A DNA stretch of 64,000 bases, taken from the NCBI GenBank assembly GCA_965213935.1, contig CBDCAO010000011.1, positions 682,001 through 746,000 on the forward strand, given 5' to 3'. The notes under the pieces are model-generated. The model made no database searches. It was not told the origin of the DNA and worked only from the letters and a program-made list of their open reading frames with translations. Made by a program: the position numbers and the translations under genes. The first letter of the stretch is position 1. Every line of letters begins with the position of its first letter. Positions 17,543 through 26,108 of this stretch are shown here, in pieces. This DNA is from Bin52 sp965213935 (GTDB lineage Bacteria; Pseudomonadota; Alphaproteobacteria; Thalassobaculales; Thalassobaculaceae).

Positions 17543-18439
17543 GTGCTCGCAGGGATCAACACCGCGCTGGTCACGCCGTTCGACACCGATCTCGAGTTCG
17601 ACCCGGATGCGATGCGCCGGAGTGTCAGGCACCAGATCGCCTGCGGTACCGCCGGACTCTGTGCGCTGGGCGGCACCGGCGAGCCGCTTTCGCTCAGCCT
17701 CGAGGAACACCGGCGCGTCATCGACACCGTGGTGGAGGAAACCGCGGGCCGGGTTCCCGTGACGGTTGGCTGCCTGCTCGGTGGCGCCGCCGACGTGACC
17801 GCGGCGGCGCGACATGCGCAGGCCGCCGGGGCCGATGCCGTCATGCTGGTGCCGCCGTATTTCTACTCGGCCCGCCCGTTCGATATCGAACGCCATTTCC
17901 AGGCGGTCGCCGGGGCCTGCAGCCTGCCGGTCATCATGTTCCACACGCCCGGACGCAGCGGCGTGCGGCTCGCCCCGCACGAGCTGCTTTCCATGATCCA
18001 TGCCAACCCGGCGATCCGCGGCATCAAGGACGCCTCGGGCGACCTGGTCCTGGCTGCAGAGGTGATACGCGACGCACCCGACGGGTTCTGCTTCATGCAG
18101 GGTCTCGACGAACTGCTGCTCGCCTCGCTGGCTCTCGGAGCCGCCGGCGGCATCGTTTCGCTCGGCGAACTGCTGCCCCGCAGCCTGCGCCGCCTCTACC
18201 ACCGGGCCACGACGGGTGACCTGCAGCGAGCCCGACAGATCCAGTTCGACCTGCTCGGACTGTGCCGGGCGATCTATCGCGAACCCAACCCGGGGCCGCT
18301 CAAGTACGCGCTCGACCGTGCCGGCCGACCGGCAGGACCGTGCCGGGCGCCGATCCACGGGCCGGGAGACGATACCAGATCGGCCCTTGATGCCCTGCTG
18401 CCGGGACTGCTCGCAGTCGAGAATGCCGGCCCCGCATAG
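17543..18439 (+). CDS. Dihydrodipicolinate synthase/N-acetylneuraminate lyase superfamily protein (298 aa)
   Basis: TIM-barrel class I aldolase family. The substrate loop GGTGEPLSLS and the Schiff-base lysine K162 in IRGIKDASGD are present. The Tyr that normally completes catalysis (Y133 of DapA) is replaced: the strand reads PVIMFHTPGRSG, so Phe stands at position 133. This argues against true DapA activity and for another aldolase/dehydratase reaction or altered chemistry. I chose GTG at 17543 because GGAGG lies just upstream and it gives the family's normal N-terminus; an ATG at 17468 would add 25 unmatched residues. No lysine-pathway gene is adjacent. Confidence 0.88.
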   Translation: MLAGINTALVTPFDTDLEFDPDAMRRSVRHQIACGTAGLCALGGTGEPLSLSLEEHRRVIDTVVEETAGRVPVTVGCLLGGAADVTAAARHAQAAGADAVMLVPPYFYSARPFDIERHFQAVAGACSLPVIMFHTPGRSGVRLAPHELLSMIHANPAIRGIKDASGDLVLAAEVIRDAPDGFCFMQGLDELLLASLALGAAGGIVSLGELLPRSLRRLYHRATTGDLQRARQIQFDLLGLCRAIYREPNPGPLKYALDRAGRPAGPCRAPIHGPGDDTRSALDALLPGLLAVENAGPA

Positions 18440-18892
18440 CTGACCAGCCGAGAATGCGGCTCGCCTGTCCCGGGGGAGGGCGCGATGCACCCGGCGCTCG
18501 ATCTGCTGTCGGTCGGGCGAGGATGCGTGTCGCAGGCTCGATGACGGGACCGGGCGGCACGATTGGGGAGGGTGCCCGGGAGCATGACCCGACTGCGGTT
18601 TCCACGGCGAAGAGATCCAGTGCGCCGGCCGGATTCGTCAGTGGCCTTCATCGTGGCGCACAGGTGACCATGCGGGCATCGTCGGCAGACCAAAGCCGGT
18701 GTGAACCTGCCGGTGGAGGGCGCGTGGGAAAGCGCGCGGCACCTGGCCGGTCTGCTGTCGGGCAGGTGTGGTACCGTCGACCTGGCCAACGGTGCGGGGC
18801 CGGATGCCTCGGTTCGCGATCGGGGCCTGTCAGGTTGAAGCGGCCGCGGGAACGGCACACAATCGTATCCCGACGACAGCGGGAGGGCAGAC
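18440..18892. other. Intergenic region, no gene recognised
   Basis: This 453-bp region separates the DapA-like gene and TauD copy 3, both on the plus strand. Frames exist on both strands but have no recognisable protein pattern. It should contain the promoter of TauD copy 3. Confidence 0.4.
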
Positions 18893-19765
18893 ATGCAGGA
18901 CGGTGTTGAGGTCGTTCCCAGCGGTGCGGCGCTCGGTGCGGACGTGGTCGGTGTCGATCTGGCCGCCGCGATCGACCCCGGGACCTTCCGGGTGATCGAG
19001 GACGCCTGGCACCAACACCTGGTGCTGCGGTTCCGCGGCCAGCAGCTTGACGACGACGCTCTGGCAGCATTCTCGCGCAATTTCGGCGATCTCGACATGG
19101 CGCCGACAGGGCGGGGCGGCACGCCGTTCAATCCCGCCCGGCCGGAAATCGCGGTCCTGTCGAACATCGTCGTCGACGGCCGGCGCATGGGCAGCCTTGG
19201 CAACGACGAACTGGTCTGGCACCAGGACATGACCTACAACCCGGTCCCGCCCAAGGCGAGCCTGCTCTACGGGCTCGAGGTGCCGCCACGCGGCGGCGAG
19301 ACCCACTTCTACAACCTCTACAGGGCCTTCGATGCCCTGCCGGAGGATCTTGCGCGCCGCATTCACGGGCTCGACTGCAAGCACGATGCGACCCGATCGT
19401 CCAATGGCGAACTCAGGACGGGCTACGAAGCGAGCTACAGCAACGAGAACCGCCCGGGCGCCGTGCACCCGCTGGTCCTGCGCCATCCCGCCACCGGGCG
19501 CCGGGCGCTGTGCGTCGGCAGGCGTCCGGGCGCCTGGATCGTCGGATACGCGGATGCCGACAGTGGCCGGCTGCTCGACGAGATCTGGGACCACATCCAC
19601 TCGCACGCGTTTACCTGGTCGCAGGAATGGCAGGTCGGCGACCTCGTGATCTGGGACAACCGCTGCACACTGCACCGCCGCGACCGGCTGGATCCGGCGA
19701 CTCGGCGGATGATGCACAGGACCCAGGTGAGAGACCTGCACGGGCCGGTTGCCGGGTGGAACTGA
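18893..19765 (+). CDS. TauD/TfdA-family Fe(II)/2-oxoglutarate dioxygenase (290 aa), copy 3
   Basis: The metal triad is H110-x-D112 (WHQDMT) and H261 (NRCTLH), and the Arg pair is R272/R276 (TRRMMHR). The body has the family features DGVEVVPSGAALGADVVGVDL at the N-terminus (partly shown) and WQVGDLVIWDNRCTLHRRD at the C-terminus. It is similar in layout to copies 1 and 2 but divergent in sequence, so not a recent duplication. It precedes guaA by 73 bp on the same strand; there is no obvious functional link. Confidence 0.92.
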   Translation: MQDGVEVVPSGAALGADVVGVDLAAAIDPGTFRVIEDAWHQHLVLRFRGQQLDDDALAAFSRNFGDLDMAPTGRGGTPFNPARPEIAVLSNIVVDGRRMGSLGNDELVWHQDMTYNPVPPKASLLYGLEVPPRGGETHFYNLYRAFDALPEDLARRIHGLDCKHDATRSSNGELRTGYEASYSNENRPGAVHPLVLRHPATGRRALCVGRRPGAWIVGYADADSGRLLDEIWDHIHSHAFTWSQEWQVGDLVIWDNRCTLHRRDRLDPATRRMMHRTQVRDLHGPVAGWN

Positions 19766-19838
19766 CCGGCCGCGGCCGGCTTGCCCGCCATGGGGTGCGG
19801 CCGTAAGGTCCCGGCCGTCATCACAAGTGCGGGGCGCA

Positions 19839-21386
19839 ATGAGCGATCGGGTTCTCATCCTCGACTTCGGCAGCCAGGTCACCCAGTTGATCGCCCGCCG
19901 CCTTCGCGAGATCGGCGTCTACTGCGAAATTCTTCCCTACAACGCCCCGACACGTGACATGGCCGGGTTCGGAGCCCGGGGCATCGTGCTCTCGGGCGGC
20001 CCGGCGTCGGTGCTCGGGCAGGATCCGCCGCTGCCGCCCGATTACGTCTTCGACTCGGGTCTGCCGGTACTCGGCATCTGCTACGGCCAGCAGGTGATGT
20101 GTGCAAAACTTGGCGGTCGGGTCGAGCAGGCGGCCGAACGCGAGTTCGGGCGTGCCGAAGTCACCGTGCACGAGCCGTGCCCGCTGTTCGTCGACCCGTG
20201 GAGGGCCGGCGGGCGCGAACAGGTCTGGATGAGCCACGGCGACCGTGTGATCAAACTGCCGCCGGGGTTCCGTTCCGTCGCATCGAGCGAGGGATCACCG
20301 TGCGCTGTCATCGCCGATGAGGCGCGCGGGTACTACGGTGTGATGTTCCACCCGGAGGTGGTGCACACCGTCCACGGCACCGACCTGCTCCGCGGTTTCG
20401 CCCGCCATGTCGCCGGCTGTGCGGGTGACTGGACCATGGCGGCGTTCCGGGCCCAGCAGATCGGGCGCATTCGTGAACGGGTTGGCGATGCCGGCGTGAT
20501 CTGCGGCCTGTCGGGCGGAGTGGACTCGTCGGTTGCGGCACGGCTCCTGCACGAGGCGATCGGCGACCGGCTGACCTGTGTCTTCGTTGACCACGGCCTG
20601 CTGCGGGCCGGTGAGGCCGAGGAGGTCTGCTCACTGTTTCGCGGTCACTACAACATCCCGCTGGTGCATCGTGACGCCGGAAACGTATTCCTTGCCGCTC
20701 TCGAGGGTGTCGAGGATCCCGAGGCCAAACGCAAGATCATCGGCGGGCTGTTCATCGATGTATTCGAGGAAGAGGCGGGCCGCATCGAGGGCGCCGGGTT
20801 CCTCGCCCAGGGAACGCTGTATCCCGACGTGATCGAGAGCGTGTCGGTGACAGGCGGGCCGAGTGTCACCATCAAGTCGCACCACAACGTTGGTGGCCTG
20901 CCCGAACGCATGCGCCTCGATCTGGTCGAGCCGCTGCGCGAATTGTTCAAGGACGAGGTGCGCGCGCTGGGACGTGAGCTCGGCCTGCCCGAACAGCTTG
21001 TCGGCCGCCATCCGTTTCCGGGTCCGGGGCTTGCGATCAGGATCCCGGGTGCGGTGACGCGCGAGAAGGTGGAACTGTTGCGGGCCGCCGATGCGATCTA
21101 CCTCGACGAAATTCGCCGTGCAGGCCTCTACGACGAGATCTGGCAGGCGTTCGCGGTGCTGCTTCCGGTGCGCACGGTCGGGGTCATGGGCGATGCGCGG
21201 ACCTACGAGCACGTGTGCGCACTGCGAGCGGTGGTCTCCACTGACGGGATGACCGCCGATTTCTATCCGTTCCCGCATGACTTGCTCGGGCGCATCGCGA
21301 CCCGCATCATCAACGAGGTCCGGGGCATCAACCGGGTGACCTACGACATCACCTCGAAACCGCCCGGCACCATCGAGTGGGAATGA
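19839..21386 (+). CDS. guaA: GMP synthase (glutamine-hydrolysing) (515 aa)
   Basis: Converts XMP to GMP using ATP and glutamine in purine biosynthesis. The N-terminal class I amidotransferase domain has the nucleophile C81 in GICYGQQ and the His-Glu pair in MFHPEV. The ATP-pyrophosphatase domain has the PP-loop LSGGVDSS. The C-terminal dimerisation domain ends with the near-invariant NRVTYDITSKPPGTIEWE. Full length. The ATG at 19839 yields the standard SDRVLILDFGSQVTQLIARR opening. Confidence 0.97.
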   Translation: MSDRVLILDFGSQVTQLIARRLREIGVYCEILPYNAPTRDMAGFGARGIVLSGGPASVLGQDPPLPPDYVFDSGLPVLGICYGQQVMCAKLGGRVEQAAEREFGRAEVTVHEPCPLFVDPWRAGGREQVWMSHGDRVIKLPPGFRSVASSEGSPCAVIADEARGYYGVMFHPEVVHTVHGTDLLRGFARHVAGCAGDWTMAAFRAQQIGRIRERVGDAGVICGLSGGVDSSVAARLLHEAIGDRLTCVFVDHGLLRAGEAEEVCSLFRGHYNIPLVHRDAGNVFLAALEGVEDPEAKRKIIGGLFIDVFEEEAGRIEGAGFLAQGTLYPDVIESVSVTGGPSVTIKSHHNVGGLPERMRLDLVEPLRELFKDEVRALGRELGLPEQLVGRHPFPGPGLAIRIPGAVTREKVELLRAADAIYLDEIRRAGLYDEIWQAFAVLLPVRTVGVMGDARTYEHVCALRAVVSTDGMTADFYPFPHDLLGRIATRIINEVRGINRVTYDITSKPPGTIEWE

Positions 21387-21738
21387 ACTGCCCTGCAATC
21401 CGGCGTCGGGTTTCACGTTCACTCCCCCGGTGACGGGTTGAAGGGGCCGGGTTCTCCCGCCTCCTGGTGCAGGTCCGCGGCCTCCCGCGCGGTCGCCTCG
21501 GTCCTGCGCGGGCAGGGGACGGGTTTACGGCACATGCGGAAGCGGAACGCCAGGCAACCGCTGTTGGCATCGGCTCGGCCGTTCCGGACGACATGGAAGG
21601 ACAGGCCCGGCAAAGGGCCTGCACGTCATCGGACTGCGGGAATGATCCCGACAGCACGGACAGAGCCGGAGCCAGGACGGGACCAGGGCCCGGAAAACAC
21701 CCGGGTTGTCGCGCGGTCGGCCCGGTTCTCGGGCCCGT
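21387..21738. other. Intergenic region after guaA
   Basis: This 352-bp stretch lies between the convergent guaA and DUF3126 genes. GC-rich short inverted stretches are present but I see no clear terminator with a T-run and no convincing gene. Confidence 0.4.
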
Positions 21739-22182
21739 TCAGGCGATGTCGATGTCGAGGATGCTGATGTGCAGTTCGTAGGAAGTCGCGTCCTGGTCCG
21801 AAATCTTCGAGATCACGCCCATGAATTCTCCGTCGACGCTGACCTCCGCCGAGTCGGGACTGTTGTCGTCGAGCGCGAGCTCGAGACCCTGGTGTCCGAG
21901 GGTGGCGCGCAGGTGGCGCTCGAGGCCGTCGCGTTCCTCCTCGCTGATCCCCGCTGCCGTTTCGTCGGTCGGGTCCATCTTCCGGCGCGATCTGATCATC
22001 ATCTGCAGGTCGTAGGAGATCTCGCCCTCGTCGACCACACGGTAGACCGCACCATGTCGCTTGCCGCGCACCGTCATCTCGGCCGGGTCCTCGCCGTCAC
22101 CGAGCGCGATCTCCGGATTGCGGAACTTGCTGCGCAGGAACTGCTCGACCCTGGCAAACTCGGCGGCGTTGGCCACGCGCAC
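21739..22182 (-). CDS. Protein with two tandem DUF3126 units (147 aa)
   Basis: DUF3126 is a small (about 70 aa) alphaproteobacterial family whose single unit reads approximately ARVQ-YLRxxF-NPxI ... DxAEVxxxxEFIGVxxxDEDGExSYxxxMxIL. Here two such units follow each other: residues 8-63 (RVEQFLRSKFRNPEIALGDG ... DEGEISYDLQMMI) and residues 82-146 (LERHLRATLGHQGLELALDD ... DGEFMGVISKISD ... SYELHISILDIDIA). The length is therefore about double the usual. Function is unknown. It is transcribed alone, divergent from the nucleoside hydrolase gene. Confidence 0.75.
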   Translation of the reverse strand: MRVANAAEFARVEQFLRSKFRNPEIALGDGEDPAEMTVRGKRHGAVYRVVDEGEISYDLQMMIRSRRKMDPTDETAAGISEEERDGLERHLRATLGHQGLELALDDNSPDSAEVSVDGEFMGVISKISDQDATSYELHISILDIDIA

Positions 22183-22275
22183 CTCCGGATGTGATTAGAA
22201 TGGCGCCATGGTCCACTCCGGGGCGCACCCCGCGGCCATCAGCGTCACGACCGGTCAGCAATAGCGAGAGGTGCA

Positions 22276-23172
22276 ATGCGGCGCAAGATCATCATCGACT
22301 GTGATCCCGGTATCGACGACGCGGTGGCGCTGATGCTCGCATGCGCCAGTCCGGATGAACTCGAGATCCTGGCCGTCACCACCGTGGCCGGCAACGTGGC
22401 ACTCGGGCACACCGCCGCGAACGCACGCCGGGTCCTGGAAGTCTGCGGCCGCGGCGATGTCCCCGTGCACGCCGGGTGCCCGCGCCCGTTGCTGAGACCG
22501 CTGGTGACCGCCGACAGGGTGCACGGCGAGACCGGGGTTGACGGCAGCGGACTTCCGCCCCCGACGCGACCGCTTGCCGATGACCATGCGGTGGACGTTC
22601 TGCGCGATACCGTCCGTGACGCCCCGGGGGAGGTGACGGTGGTGGCAGTGGGCCCGCTGACCAACCTTGCCGCAGTGCTTGTCCAGCGTCCCGAATTCGC
22701 CGCCGAGGTGCGCGAGATCGTGATCATGGGCGGCAGTGACGGCCCCGGCAACGTCACGCCGCACGCGGAGTTCAACTTCCATGTCGATCCGCACGCCGCA
22801 CGGATTGTCTTCGAAAGCGGGGCCAGGCTGGCGATGTACGGTCTCAACATCACCCACCAGGTCCGGGTGGACGACCGGGTGCTCGGCCGGATCGCGGCAC
22901 TGCGCTCCCCGCCGGCCCGGGCGGCGGCCGGCATGCTGGAGCGCTATCGCGACTCGGGCGGCGCACTCCACGACGTGCTCGCCGTGGGACATCTGCTGCG
23001 GCCCGACTGTTTCGGGCTCGAGGCGGCCCTGGTCACGATCGATACGTCCGAGAACGGTCGTATCGGCCGAAGCATCGTCGAACGCGGGGCCGGGGCCAAC
23101 GCCATGGTCGGGTTCGATGCCGCCGCGGGCGAGTTTCTCGACTTCCTGCTCGGGCGGCTGGCGCGGTACTGA
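22276..23172 (+). CDS. Inosine/uridine-preferring nucleoside hydrolase family protein (298 aa)
   Basis: Calcium-dependent N-ribohydrolase that splits nucleosides into base and ribose. The diagnostic metal-binding motif D8-x-D10-PGID14-D15 opens the protein (IIIDCDPGIDDAVALML). VAVGPLTNLAAVL, VIMGGSDGPGNVTPHAEFNF and the later LHDVLAVGHLL supply further active-site residues. The GAGAGG-like sequence just before ATG 22276 is the ribosome-binding site. It could salvage purine or pyrimidine nucleosides, but exact specificity is not predictable. Confidence 0.92.
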   Translation: MRRKIIIDCDPGIDDAVALMLACASPDELEILAVTTVAGNVALGHTAANARRVLEVCGRGDVPVHAGCPRPLLRPLVTADRVHGETGVDGSGLPPPTRPLADDHAVDVLRDTVRDAPGEVTVVAVGPLTNLAAVLVQRPEFAAEVREIVIMGGSDGPGNVTPHAEFNFHVDPHAARIVFESGARLAMYGLNITHQVRVDDRVLGRIAALRSPPARAAAGMLERYRDSGGALHDVLAVGHLLRPDCFGLEAALVTIDTSENGRIGRSIVERGAGANAMVGFDAAAGEFLDFLLGRLARY

Positions 23173-23178
23173 ACCGCC

Positions 23179-24138
23179 TTACGACTCGGCCAACACCTCG
23201 CGGACGGCGGCGGCAATCTTGTTCCGGTCGGGAAAGACGTGATCCTCGAGAGTCGGGCTGTAGGGGATTGGCACCTGCAGTGCGCAGACCCTGCGGACCG
23301 AGGCCCTGAGCGCGCGGAAGGTGGCGGGGTCCTCGGTGACCAGTGCCGAGATCTCGGCGGCCGCGCTGCAGGTCGGACCGGCCTCGTCGGCGATGATCAG
23401 CCGCCCGGTCTTGCGGACCGACGCCCTGAGCGTGTCGACATCCATCGGGACCAGGGTGCGCGGGTCGATCACCTCGGCCGAGATTCCCTCGGCTTCGAGC
23501 ATCTCCGCCGCGGCGAGCGCCTCGTGCACCAGCCAGGCGAGTGCGATGATGGTGACGTCGGAGCCCCCGCGCTTCACCTCCGCCACTCCCAGCGGGATGG
23601 TGTACTCCTCCTCCGGTACCTCGCCCACCAGGGTGAGCAGCCTCGTGGACTCGAAGGAGATCACCGGGTTGTCGTCGCGAATCGCCGACTTCAGCAGCCC
23701 CTTGGTGTCGCGCGGCGTGGACGGAAGGATCATCTTCAGCCCGGCCAGGTTCATGAACATCGAGTACGGGCTCTGGGAATGCTGGGCCGCCATCCGCACC
23801 CCGCCACCGACGGTGCAGCGATACAGGATCGGAAACCGCGCCTGGCCTCCGAACATGTAATGGATCTTCGAGGCCTGGTTGACCACCTGGTCCATGGCGA
23901 CGAAGGAAAACGTCACCATTCGCCAGTCGATGATCGGACGGAACCCGGAGCCCGCGGCTCCGATCGCCATGCCGGTGAGCGCGCCTTCCGCGATCGGGGT
24001 GCCGCGCACGCGTGCCTCTCCGAACCGTTCGACGAGCGGTGGCGGCGCGTCGGTGGACAGGTGAAAGGTGGTTGCGTCGCGTCCCATCTCCTCGATCAGG
24101 GCTTCCATGCCGGCGTCGGCGTAACTGATCTGTCGCAT
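23179..24138 (-). CDS. 2-oxoacid dehydrogenase E1 beta subunit (acetoin/pyruvate/branched-chain type) (319 aa)
   Basis: Beta chain of a thiamine-diphosphate E1. It has the pyrimidine-binding domain with catalytic Glu in TPIAEGALTGMAIGAA, the QVVNQASKIHYMFGGQ segment and the C-terminal transketolase domain (VIDPRTLVPMDVDTL). The ATG at 24138 has GGAGG eight bases upstream; an upstream GTG would lengthen it by five residues. It follows the alpha subunit by 20 bp. Pyruvate, acetoin or branched-chain 2-oxo acids are possible substrates. Confidence 0.92.
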   Translation of the reverse strand: MRQISYADAGMEALIEEMGRDATTFHLSTDAPPPLVERFGEARVRGTPIAEGALTGMAIGAAGSGFRPIIDWRMVTFSFVAMDQVVNQASKIHYMFGGQARFPILYRCTVGGGVRMAAQHSQSPYSMFMNLAGLKMILPSTPRDTKGLLKSAIRDDNPVISFESTRLLTLVGEVPEEEYTIPLGVAEVKRGGSDVTIIALAWLVHEALAAAEMLEAEGISAEVIDPRTLVPMDVDTLRASVRKTGRLIIADEAGPTCSAAAEISALVTEDPATFRALRASVRRVCALQVPIPYSPTLEDHVFPDRNKIAAAVREVLAES

Positions 24139-24158
24139 CGGGTTTTCCTCCACCGGGA

Positions 24159-25127
24159 CTAGGCAGCAAACACGTCATCGGTCGCCCGGGCCGGGTCGGG
24201 AAACGCGCTTGCCCGGGCGTAGTCGACCGCCCGGTCGATCCGCTCCAGGATCTCCCGGTCCATCTGTTCCCATTCCTCGTCGGTGAGCTGCCCCTGCTGG
24301 CTCTTCAGATGCCGGGCCAGCCGCTCGATCGGGTCCTTCTGCAGCCAGGCGTCGATTTCCTCGGCCGGCCTGATGTCGACCTGGGTCGGACGTTCGGTAT
24401 GCCGGCGGTAGCGGTAGGTCTTGCACTCGATCAGCGACGGCCCTTCTCCGGCCCGCGCCCGGTCGGCGGCCTCGCGCGTGGCCCGGTGCACGGCAAAGAT
24501 GTCGTTGCCGTCCACGACCATCCCCGGAATGCCGTAGCCGGCGGCACGGGTCGCGACATCCGGGACCGAGAGCGAGGAGGACGCCGGCGTGTTGACCGCC
24601 CACAGGTTGTTCTCGCACACGTAGATCATCGGCAGCTTCCACGCTGCCGCGATGTTCAGCGATTCATGGAACGGACCGGCGCCGGATGCCCCGTCCCCGA
24701 AGAAGGAGACCGCGACACGGCCCTTGCCCTCGAGTTGGGCGGCGAGCCCGGCTCCGGTGATGATCGAGATCCCGCCCGCGACGATGCCATTGGCACCGAG
24801 CATGCCGATCGAGAAATCGGCGATATGCATCGAGCCGCCCTTGCCCTTGCAGTAGCCGGTCTCTCGGCCGTAGAGCTCGGCCATCATCCGGTCGATGTCG
24901 GCTCCCTTGGCGATGCAGTGCCCGTGCCCGCGGTGGGTGCTGATGATCTGGTCTTCCCGCTCCAGTGCAGAACAGACCCCGACCGCTACCGCTTCCTCCC
25001 CGATGTAGCAGTGCACGGTGCCGTAGATGTCGCCGGCGACATAGTCGGACGAGGCGCGTTCCTCGAAGCGTCGGATCGTCTGCATCAGGCGCAGCATCTC
25101 GCGCTGGCGCTCAGGAGATATGTCCAT
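24159..25127 (-). CDS. 2-oxoacid dehydrogenase E1 alpha subunit (322 aa)
   Basis: Alpha chain partner of the downstream gene. The thiamine-diphosphate motif runs from GDG (144-146) to NN (173-174), and the RYRRHTERPTQ phosphorylation-loop-like segment follows. THRGHGHCIAKG and GKGGSMHIAD are conserved E1-alpha blocks; they resemble acetoin dehydrogenase and pyruvate dehydrogenase alpha chains. No E2 or E3 gene lies within the window, so the complex must use components encoded elsewhere, or the pair acts as a stand-alone decarboxylase. It is probably transcribed with the SDR gene 38 bp upstream. Confidence 0.92.
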   Translation of the reverse strand: MDISPERQREMLRLMQTIRRFEERASSDYVAGDIYGTVHCYIGEEAVAVGVCSALEREDQIISTHRGHGHCIAKGADIDRMMAELYGRETGYCKGKGGSMHIADFSIGMLGANGIVAGGISIITGAGLAAQLEGKGRVAVSFFGDGASGAGPFHESLNIAAAWKLPMIYVCENNLWAVNTPASSSLSVPDVATRAAGYGIPGMVVDGNDIFAVHRATREAADRARAGEGPSLIECKTYRYRRHTERPTQVDIRPAEEIDAWLQKDPIERLARHLKSQQGQLTDEEWEQMDREILERIDRAVDYARASAFPDPARATDDVFAA

Positions 25128-25165
25128 TGTCCCTCCCCGGGAAATCGTCTTCGCCGCGCGGCGAT

Positions 25166-25945
25166 TCAGCCGCCAAGCCCCTCGAGCCCGCTGTCCACGC
25201 TCAGCGCCTGGCCGGTAATGGTGCTGCCGAGATCCGAACAAAGATAGAGGATCATTCCGGAAATGTGCACCGGTGGAACGAAACTGCGCAGGGATGTGAT
25301 CGAGACGGTCCGGTCGCGCACCAGGTTTTCGGAAACGCCTTCGGCCGCTGCTGCCGCCCGGATCACCCGTCTAATCCTGTCGCCCTCGACCGGGCCCGGC
25401 TGGATGCAGTTGCAGCGAATTCCGAATGGCCCGGCCTCGAGCGCCGTGGTGCGGGTCAGTCCGACGATCCCCCACTTCGAGGAAACATAGGGACTGCGAT
25501 GGAGCATCCCGAACTTGCCGGCCGCCGATGACAGGTTGACGATTGACCCGCCGCCGGACTGCTTGATCCGCGGCAGGGCGTGCTGCGTGCCGAGGAACGC
25601 GCTGGTCAGGTTGACGGTGACGCAGGCAAGCCAGTCCTCGAGCGCGATCTCCTCGATCGGTGCCGTGGGTCCGGCGGTCCCGGCGTTGTTGATCATGATG
25701 TCCAGGCCACCGAGCCACGCATCCGCGGCCTCGAACAGGGAGTCGAAGGCGGCCGGGTCGGAGACGTCGGCCACCATTCCGTCAACACCGTCACTGGCCG
25801 AGATGACATCTCCCAGGCCGTCTTCGTCGATGTCGCAGATGTAGACCCGCGCTCCGGCCTCGGCAAACAGCCGCGTGGTCTCCCGACCGATCCCGCCGCC
25901 CGCGGCGGTGATGACAACCCGCTTGCCATCAAGGTTCATGTCCAT
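25166..25945 (-). CDS. Short-chain dehydrogenase/reductase (259 aa)
   Basis: SDR with coenzyme loop AAGGGIGRETT, aspartate after beta-2 (CDIDEDGL, favouring NAD), NNAG in MINNAGTAG, catalytic Ser in VNLSSAAGKFG and Y-V-S-S-K in PYVSSKWGIVGL. The ATG at 25945 gives the canonical beginning. It is the first gene of an operon with the E1 alpha and beta subunits; by context it may supply or consume a hydroxy or keto acid or acetoin-like intermediate. Confidence 0.9.
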   Translation of the reverse strand: MDMNLDGKRVVITAAGGGIGRETTRLFAEAGARVYICDIDEDGLGDVISASDGVDGMVADVSDPAAFDSLFEAADAWLGGLDIMINNAGTAGPTAPIEEIALEDWLACVTVNLTSAFLGTQHALPRIKQSGGGSIVNLSSAAGKFGMLHRSPYVSSKWGIVGLTRTTALEAGPFGIRCNCIQPGPVEGDRIRRVIRAAAAAEGVSENLVRDRTVSITSLRSFVPPVHISGMILYLCSDLGSTITGQALSVDSGLEGLGG

Positions 25946-26108
25946 GTCACGCTTCTCCGTCGACTCGTGTTCGCGCAGCATAGGGAAATTATATCGAATA
26001 GTGCCAACATCGCTCCGCCAGCATCCGATGGTTTTGCGTCTCCCGGACCGGATGCTCACTGCGGGAGCGGGCTGACAGCACCGACTTCATGCTCATGTTC
26101 CCGATTAC

